This document shows, in pieces, positions 5,504 through 9,603 of a DNA stretch of 9,603 bases (position 1 is its first letter; each line of letters begins with the position of its first letter). The stretch is from Desulfosporosinus sp. (GTDB lineage: Bacteria > Bacillota > Desulfitobacteriia > Desulfitobacteriales > Desulfitobacteriaceae), in the NCBI GenBank assembly GCA_003132105.1, contig PKWS01000223.1, forward strand, positions 11,132 through 20,734. Direction: 5' to 3'. The notes under the pieces are model-generated. The model saw nothing but the letters and a program-made list of their open reading frames with translations, made no database searches and had not been told where the DNA came from. A program made the translations under genes and the position numbers.

Positions 5504-6574
5504 ATGAGTTTAACGCCTAAAACGCCAATCGGAGTTCTGATAGTCGATGATTCGCCCTTTATGCGTTTGACCCTCCAAAAAATTCTCAATCAAGACCCTG
5601 GTATTAAGGTAATGGACACCGCGCGGGATGGGAGGGAAGGGATTCTGAAACTCCAAGCTCTTCGCCCTCAGGTCGTGACGATGGATGTAGAGATGCCGGT
5701 TATGAACGGACTTCAGGCGTTGGAAGAAATTATGCGTTGGCAACCAACGCCGGTAATCATCTTGAGCGCGGTGACGACGGAAGGGACTCAAGCCACGTTG
5801 AAGGCCCTTGACCTAGGGGCTTTCGATGTCGTGGCAAAACCGTCCGGCAATCCGGGAGCCGATCTGCAAGCACTTTCTTGGGATTTAGTTGAGAAGGTGA
5901 AAGCAGCGGCGGGCGTAAATACTGCTCGCTTGGGGAGCAAGGGATTAAACTCTTTTTCCAGCACGGGAAAGAAAGGCTTAGCTCCAAAGCATGCGGTAGA
6001 AATTGTAGCCATCGGTACATCAACAGGAGGACCTTCTGCTTTACAAGCTGTCCTTCCTATCCTTCCTGGAAATTTCCCGGTTCCTGTGCTTGTTGCTCAA
6101 CACATGCCTCCGGGTTTTACTGGGCCGCTCGCGCAGCGCTTAAACGGGCTATGCCGGTTGAATGTGCGGGAAGGGATACACGGTGAAGTATTGAAAGCAG
6201 GAACCGTGTACGTAGCGCCTGCGGGTAAACAGATGCAGGCTCAGCGTAAATCTGGGCAGCTGACTCTGCATATTGGAGATGAAGCCCCCATAACCACGCT
6301 TTATCATCCCTCCGTGGATGTCATGTTTCTTTCCTTGGCGAAGGTCGTTGGTAAAGGAACCCTTGGAGTGATCCTGACTGGGATGGGAAGTGATGGTACG
6401 AAGGGCATGAAGGAACTCAAAGAGTTAGAAGGGTTTGCAATTGCCGAGTCAGAGGAGACCTGCGTAGTCTATGGAATGCCTAGGTCCTTGGTGGATGCCG
6501 GTCTTGCTGATCGAGTTGTACCACTTGGTGAGATTGGGCGAACGATTGTGGAATGCGTCATGAGGAGGGGATAA
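5504..6574 (+). CDS. cheB: Chemotaxis response regulator / receptor methylesterase CheB
   Basis: CheB removes methyl groups from receptor glutamyl methyl esters, and in many species deamidates receptor glutamines. CheA-dependent phosphorylation activates it, giving adaptation. The 356-residue product has both standard domains. The receiver domain (about 8-125) has the acidic pair Asp15-Asp16, phosphoacceptor Asp61 in 'TMDVEMPVMNG', and Lys112 in 'AKPSG'. A linker of about 35 residues follows. The methylesterase domain (about 164-352) has catalytic residues Ser173 in GTSTGGP, His200 in VAQHMPPGFT and Asp297 in GMGSDGTKG. All are intact, so the enzyme should be active. The start at 5504 lies 3 bases after the cheW stop, with GGCGGAG in the cheW end as ribosome binding site. 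The methyltransferase partner cheR is not in the window. Confidence 0.97.
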   Translation: MSLTPKTPIGVLIVDDSPFMRLTLQKILNQDPGIKVMDTARDGREGILKLQALRPQVVTMDVEMPVMNGLQALEEIMRWQPTPVIILSAVTTEGTQATLKALDLGAFDVVAKPSGNPGADLQALSWDLVEKVKAAAGVNTARLGSKGLNSFSSTGKKGLAPKHAVEIVAIGTSTGGPSALQAVLPILPGNFPVPVLVAQHMPPGFTGPLAQRLNGLCRLNVREGIHGEVLKAGTVYVAPAGKQMQAQRKSGQLTLHIGDEAPITTLYHPSVDVMFLSLAKVVGKGTLGVILTGMGSDGTKGMKELKELEGFAIAESEETCVVYGMPRSLVDAGLADRVVPLGEIGRTIVECVMRRG

Positions 6575-6578
6575 ACCC

Positions 6579-7067
6579 ATGAGTCTTTTTGGAGCTATTG
6601 ATATTAGTGCTTCCGGTTTAACTGCCCAGCGTCTAAGAATGGATCTCGTTGCCAACAACATTGCCAATATTAATACCACGCGCACGGGAGAACTGACTTC
6701 GGTGGGAAATCCCATACCTTATAGTCGACAAGTTGCCACGTTTGTCCCTCGTCCCCCGGAAACTCCCTTTGCGAGTGTGCTAGGGGAAACCATGGGAGGC
6801 CGGAACCCGGGGAATGGAGTACAAGTGGGGAGCATTGATCGTGATGTTCAGGAACCCTTTCGCTTAGAGTACAACCCCTCTTCCCCGGATGCGGCGAAAG
6901 TGGCGGAACCGGGCTTACCTGTGGGGTATGTGCGGCAACCCAATGTGAATATTGTCACAGAAATGGTCGACATGATTTCCGCATCGCGGGCGTATGAGGC
7001 GAATGTGACCGCCCTCAATGTCAGTAAGTCGATGGCGACTAAAGCACTTGAAATAGGAAAGGGGTAA
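6579..7067 (+). CDS. flgC: Flagellar basal-body rod protein FlgC
   Basis: FlgC is a proximal-rod subunit that is exported through the flagellar apparatus and assembled in the periplasmic or cell-wall space above the MS ring. The 162-residue product is slightly longer than the usual 135-150. It has both family ends: an N-terminal 'DISASGLTAQRLRMD' (8-22) and 'ANNIANINTTRT' (25-36), and a C-terminal 'PNVNIVTEMVDMISASRAYEANV' pattern (121-143, given here as its key Asn-Val-Asn and SRAYEANV elements). The NTTRT box and the C-terminal 'VDMI.ASRAYEANV' distinguish FlgC from FlgB. The ATG at 6579 is 8 bases after GAGGAGGGG, which lies within the end of cheB, and it starts 4 bases after the cheB stop. 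flgB normally lies directly before flgC but is not present here. Confidence 0.95.
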   Translation: MSLFGAIDISASGLTAQRLRMDLVANNIANINTTRTGELTSVGNPIPYSRQVATFVPRPPETPFASVLGETMGGRNPGNGVQVGSIDRDVQEPFRLEYNPSSPDAAKVAEPGLPVGYVRQPNVNIVTEMVDMISASRAYEANVTALNVSKSMATKALEIGKG

Positions 7068-7074
7068 GGATTAA

Positions 7075-7407
7075 ATGAGTATCACACCAATCGCACCGAT
7101 CATGCCTCTCGGAATAATTACTCCGATCACCCCCACTAATATGGAGACTCATAGCGTTGGTTCTGGTGATGGAGCCGGAAAGTTGGGGACGGACTTTTCT
7201 AAATTTTTGAACGACGCTCTGGGTCAAGTGGATGCTTTACAAAAGAATGGAGATGCCGCCAGTTTGCAGTTGGCAACAGGTCAGGTCCAAGACATGTCAG
7301 CGGTGATGGTGGCGTTAGAAAAAGCAAGCTTGTCGCTGTCTTTGACTGTCGCGACGCGTGATAAAATGTTAGATGCCTACAATCAAGTCATGCGTATGCA
7401 AATGTAA
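7075..7407 (+). CDS. fliE: Flagellar hook-basal body junction protein FliE
   Basis: FliE joins the MS ring to the rod and is among the first proteins exported through the flagellar apparatus. The 110-residue product has the usual length. The C-terminal half is the conserved part: 'SLQLATGQVQDMSAVMVALEKA' spaced over residues 63-84, then 'SLSLTVATRDKMLDAYNQVMRMQM' up to the end, with the diagnostic 'R.K.l.AY.evMrM.M' finish. The first 22 residues are a Pro/Ile/Thr-rich stretch without family identity, as is common for FliE. The ATG at 7075 is preceded by AAGGA overlapping the flgC stop (TAA at 7065-7067), and the gap is only 7 bases. Order flgC-fliE-fliF-fliG is the standard basal-body arrangement. 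Confidence 0.95.
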   Translation: MSITPIAPIMPLGIITPITPTNMETHSVGSGDGAGKLGTDFSKFLNDALGQVDALQKNGDAASLQLATGQVQDMSAVMVALEKASLSLSLTVATRDKMLDAYNQVMRMQM

Positions 7408-7505
7408 GGAGTTACGTTGTCATAAGGTAATACGTTTGGAGTTTTACTTTTTAGGGGGTGTTGAACCCTGTTTATAGAATTTATAGATGAAAGGAGGAGT
7501 TAAGG
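7408..7505. other. 98-base fliE-fliF spacer
   Basis: The spacer is longer than the other joints in this half of the cluster. It holds a small hairpin, GGGT (7456-7459), loop GTTGA, ACCC (7465-7468), followed by GTTTATAG, which is too short to be a convincing terminator. The strong fliF ribosome binding site AAAGGAGG lies at 7490-7497. I see no good sigma-A or sigma-28 promoter. The large number of FliF molecules needed relative to FliE may be met by this strong translation signal, but that is inference. Confidence 0.5.
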
Positions 7506-9098
7506 ATGGATTTTTCTTGGGCCGGAATTCAGCAATCGGTAAAGACCTTTTGGGACAGGCTTTCTAGCCCACAGAAAATCATAACAGTGCTTGCTCCTCT
7601 TGTGGTGGCAGTCGCTCTGATAAGCTTGATTACATGGGCTGGTAAACCACAGTATGTGGCAATTTTTACGAAGCTTAGTGACGCAGATGCAGGAGCGATC
7701 AGCACAAAACTGAAAGACTTGAAAGCAGATTATAAGTTGGCAGACAATGGATCAACCATCATGGTCGCTCAACAGTCAGCCGCTGATCTTCGTCTCCAGT
7801 TGGCCAGTGCTGGGCTTCCAACACAAAGCAAATTTAGCTTTGACAGTCTTAACACGATGCATCTAGGGGAGACGGATGCGGATCGGAAATTGCGTTATGT
7901 TCTCGGCTTGCAGAACGAACTAGAGAATACACTAAAGACGTTGAACGGTGTGCAAGATGCGCGTGTTCACATTGTAATGCCTGAACCATCACTCTTCGTC
8001 GATAGTCAAAAAGCGGCAACTTCTGCGGTGACCTTGAAACTCGTTCCGGGAACAAAACTTGGCGACGACCAAGTACGTGCGGTCGCTAACCTCATGGCAG
8101 GATCGGTAGAAGGACTGAAACCGGAGAATGTGACGATTGTGGATAACGGCGGAAATGTCTTATCCGATGTCTTAGGAAAGAGCGGTGACCCCAACCGTCT
8201 TACAGGAACCCAATATCAGCTTCAACAAACGGTTGAAGAGGACACCCGGAAATCCGTTCAGAGTATGTTAGATCGGGTGCTTGGCTCGGGTAAAACAGTC
8301 GTTCGAATTAGCGCGTTGCTGGATTTCAATCAAATAACACGAAAAATACAGACCAATGGACCCGGTGCGGTGGTGAGTGAACAGAGTTCCACGGAAACTA
8401 CCACAAATGGTACGGCAGCCGGTGGGACACCAGGATTAACAACCAATGGGGCACCGACGTACCCAACTGGAACGTCGGCAGTGAATTCGACCTCTAATAA
8501 GGTCAATGGTACCAAAAACTATCAAGTGGACACCACGCAAGAAGAACAAGTGGTGAGCCCTGGCGCAGTGAAACACCTTTCCGTGTCCGTGATGGCGGAT
8601 GCAGACACCATTAACCAGGCCCAACTTGATCAAATAAAAACGATTGTGGCTCCTGCAGCAGGAGTTGACTTAACCCGTGGGGATCAGATTCAAGTCGCAG
8701 CAATCCCGTTTAATAAAATTGATCTGCAGCAAGAAAAACTCGCCATGGATAATGCTCAGAAACGGCAACAATTTGCCACTTACATCGAAATTGGAGCTGC
8801 CGTATTGTTTGGCTTATTCTTCATGATTATGCTTCTGAGGTCTGGGTCAACGAAAAAACGCGCTGGGAAAATGATGGGACTGGGCGGCTCGCAGCCAGTA
8901 TCGCTCGCTGAGGCCGAACTTATCATGGCCCAACAATCAGTTGAAGAAGAGGCAAAGTTTAATCTCGCGCAAAAAAAGACAAAGACTGTGGACCAAATCC
9001 AGAAGCAAAAGACCAAAGAATCTGTCGAACTATATTCACGCAATAATCCGGATGAAGTCGCCCGTCTGATGAAAACTTGGCTATCGGAGGAGAGTTAG
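7506..9098 (+). CDS. fliF: Flagellar MS-ring protein FliF
   Basis: FliF forms the membrane-embedded MS ring, the foundation for the rod, export gate and rotor. The 530-residue product has the usual length and layout. A cytoplasmic N-terminus is followed by a first membrane helix at about 24-45 (KIITVLAPLVVAVALISL). The YscJ/FliF ring-building domain at about 48-225 includes 'YVAIFTKLSDADAGAI' and 'VQDARVHIVMPEPSLF'. A variable Gly/Ser/Thr-rich region (about 285-345) containing GGTPGL and APTYP is typical of the family. A second membrane helix lies at about 427-444, and the cytoplasmic tail ends with 'NNPDEVARLMKTWLSEES', the conserved FliG-binding peptide. The ATG at 7506 is 8 bases after AAAGGAGG (7490-7497), a near-ideal site. 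fliG starts directly after its TAG stop, so translation is probably coupled and the two ring proteins are made in proportion. Confidence 0.97.
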   Translation: MDFSWAGIQQSVKTFWDRLSSPQKIITVLAPLVVAVALISLITWAGKPQYVAIFTKLSDADAGAISTKLKDLKADYKLADNGSTIMVAQQSAADLRLQLASAGLPTQSKFSFDSLNTMHLGETDADRKLRYVLGLQNELENTLKTLNGVQDARVHIVMPEPSLFVDSQKAATSAVTLKLVPGTKLGDDQVRAVANLMAGSVEGLKPENVTIVDNGGNVLSDVLGKSGDPNRLTGTQYQLQQTVEEDTRKSVQSMLDRVLGSGKTVVRISALLDFNQITRKIQTNGPGAVVSEQSSTETTTNGTAAGGTPGLTTNGAPTYPTGTSAVNSTSNKVNGTKNYQVDTTQEEQVVSPGAVKHLSVSVMADADTINQAQLDQIKTIVAPAAGVDLTRGDQIQVAAIPFNKIDLQQEKLAMDNAQKRQQFATYIEIGAAVLFGLFFMIMLLRSGSTKKRAGKMMGLGGSQPVSLAEAELIMAQQSVEEEAKFNLAQKKTKTVDQIQKQKTKESVELYSRNNPDEVARLMKTWLSEES

Positions 9099-9603
9099 AT
9101 GGCTCAAGGGGTAACAGGAATTCAAAAAGCAGCGATTCTGATGATTGCCTTAGGTGCGGAGAATTCTGCCCACGTGGTTAAACACCTTGGTGATGCAGAA
9201 ATAGAACAGTTGACCCTAGAGATGGCCAATGTTGGTAAAATATCGATGGATCAGCGAGATAATGTCGTGGAAGAATTCCATCAAATGTGCATTGCTAATG
9301 ATTATATTTCTAAGGGTGGTATCGAGTATGCACGAGAAGTGTTGGAACGGGCTCTCGGGGAAACACGGGCGTTTGAGATCATTAGTCGCTTATCCACTTC
9401 CTTGAAGATGAGGCCCTTTGATCTCGTGCGTCGGACTGATCCCAAGCAACTTTTTTCCTTTATTCAAGGAGAACACCCTCAGACGATTGCGCTGATTATG
9501 ACACATTTACCAGTTGATAAAGCAGCAAGCATGCTCTCCAGTCTCTCTCCGGATCGGCAGGCCGATGTGGCGAAACGCGTGGCGACGATGGGAAGAACGA
9601 GTC
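9099..9603 (+). CDS. fliG: Flagellar motor switch protein FliG, 5' part (continues beyond window)
   Basis: FliG forms the upper rotor (C) ring. It binds FliF through its N-terminus and, through its C-terminal domain, interacts with the stator to generate torque. The frame is open from the ATG at 9099 to the window edge, giving the first 168 of an expected 335-340 residues. Visible parts are the N-terminal FliF-binding domain, starting 'GVTGIQKAAILMIALG' (4-19), and the start of the middle domain with the conserved EHPQTIALI motif (125-133), which contacts FliM. The torque-generating C-terminal charged residues lie outside. The ATG abuts the fliF stop (TAG at 9096-9098), and GGAGGAGAG at 9086-9094 inside fliF is the ribosome binding site. 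Genes fliH and fliI would be expected next, but cannot be seen. Confidence 0.97.
   Translation, partial: MAQGVTGIQKAAILMIALGAENSAHVVKHLGDAEIEQLTLEMANVGKISMDQRDNVVEEFHQMCIANDYISKGGIEYAREVLERALGETRAFEIISRLSTSLKMRPFDLVRRTDPKQLFSFIQGEHPQTIALIMTHLPVDKAASMLSSLSPDRQADVAKRVATMGRTS

Noticed and set aside
7417..7483. Possible fliF promoter (TTGTCA at 7417-7422; TTGAAC at 7461-7466 with TATAGA at 7483-7488; TAAGGTAA at 7423-7430 as a sigma-28 half)
   Set aside because: TTGTCA and TAAGGTAA have no acceptable -10 at normal spacing, and the TTGAAC/TATAGA pair matches only 4/6 in each half.
7487..7567. ATG at 7487 opening a short frame that overlaps the start of fliF
   Set aside because: It overlaps the fliF ribosome binding site in another frame and has no ribosome binding site of its own, so it is best explained by chance.
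8370..8540. Gly/Ser/Thr-rich segment in FliF as a foreign insertion or repeat
   Set aside because: FliF proteins commonly have a variable Gly/Pro/Ser/Thr-rich stretch with a GGTPG-like motif here, so it is normal for the family.

Overview
The window lies inside a flagellar and chemotaxis gene cluster, with every recognisable gene on the + strand. The gene set (flaG-fliD-fliS-fliT-like, cheA, cheW, cheB, flgC, fliE, fliF, fliG), strong AGGAGG-type ribosome binding sites, mid-range base composition and close gene packing suggest a motile low/mid-GC Gram-positive bacterium. The protein style looks most like the Desulfitobacterium/Desulfosporosinus group of Clostridia. That placement is an impression from the sequence, not a search result.

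Region 1 (1-2508) is a filament-cap and export-chaperone block: the 3' end of flaG, then fliD, fliS and a FliT/FlgN-like coiled-coil gene, with gaps of 0-14 bases. A hairpin with a T-rich tail at 2527-2557 probably ends this unit.

Region 2 (2509-2828) is a 320-base gap without a convincing gene. In order it holds the terminator, a Spo0A-box-like motif, a good match to a flagellar sigma-28/sigma-D promoter (2595-2621), an A/T-rich hairpin followed by eight Ts (2634-2661), a doubtful 28-codon ORF, a second Spo0A-like motif and the cheA ribosome binding site. If the promoter is real, cheA has a leader of about 200 bases.

Region 3 (2829-7407) runs cheA, a 146-base gap, cheW, cheB, flgC and fliE. 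The gap holds four tandem 7-bp CTCGCGC-type repeats inside a possible MITE-like inverted-repeat element. CheA (kinase), CheW (receptor coupler) and CheB (methylesterase with a receiver domain) form part of the chemoreceptor signalling core. cheR, cheY, cheC and cheD are not in the window. flgC (proximal rod) directly follows cheB, and its usual partner flgB is missing from the expected place just upstream.

Region 4 (7408-9603) has a 98-base spacer, then fliF (MS ring) and the start of fliG (motor switch), which runs off the right edge. Together with FliE and FlgC this is the base of the flagellum, so the cluster links the signalling proteins to the rotor they control. No RNA genes, CRISPR arrays, insertion sequences or transposase genes were seen. 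I found no clear evidence of an undescribed gene system; the unusual material is in the two intergenic regions and the gene order.
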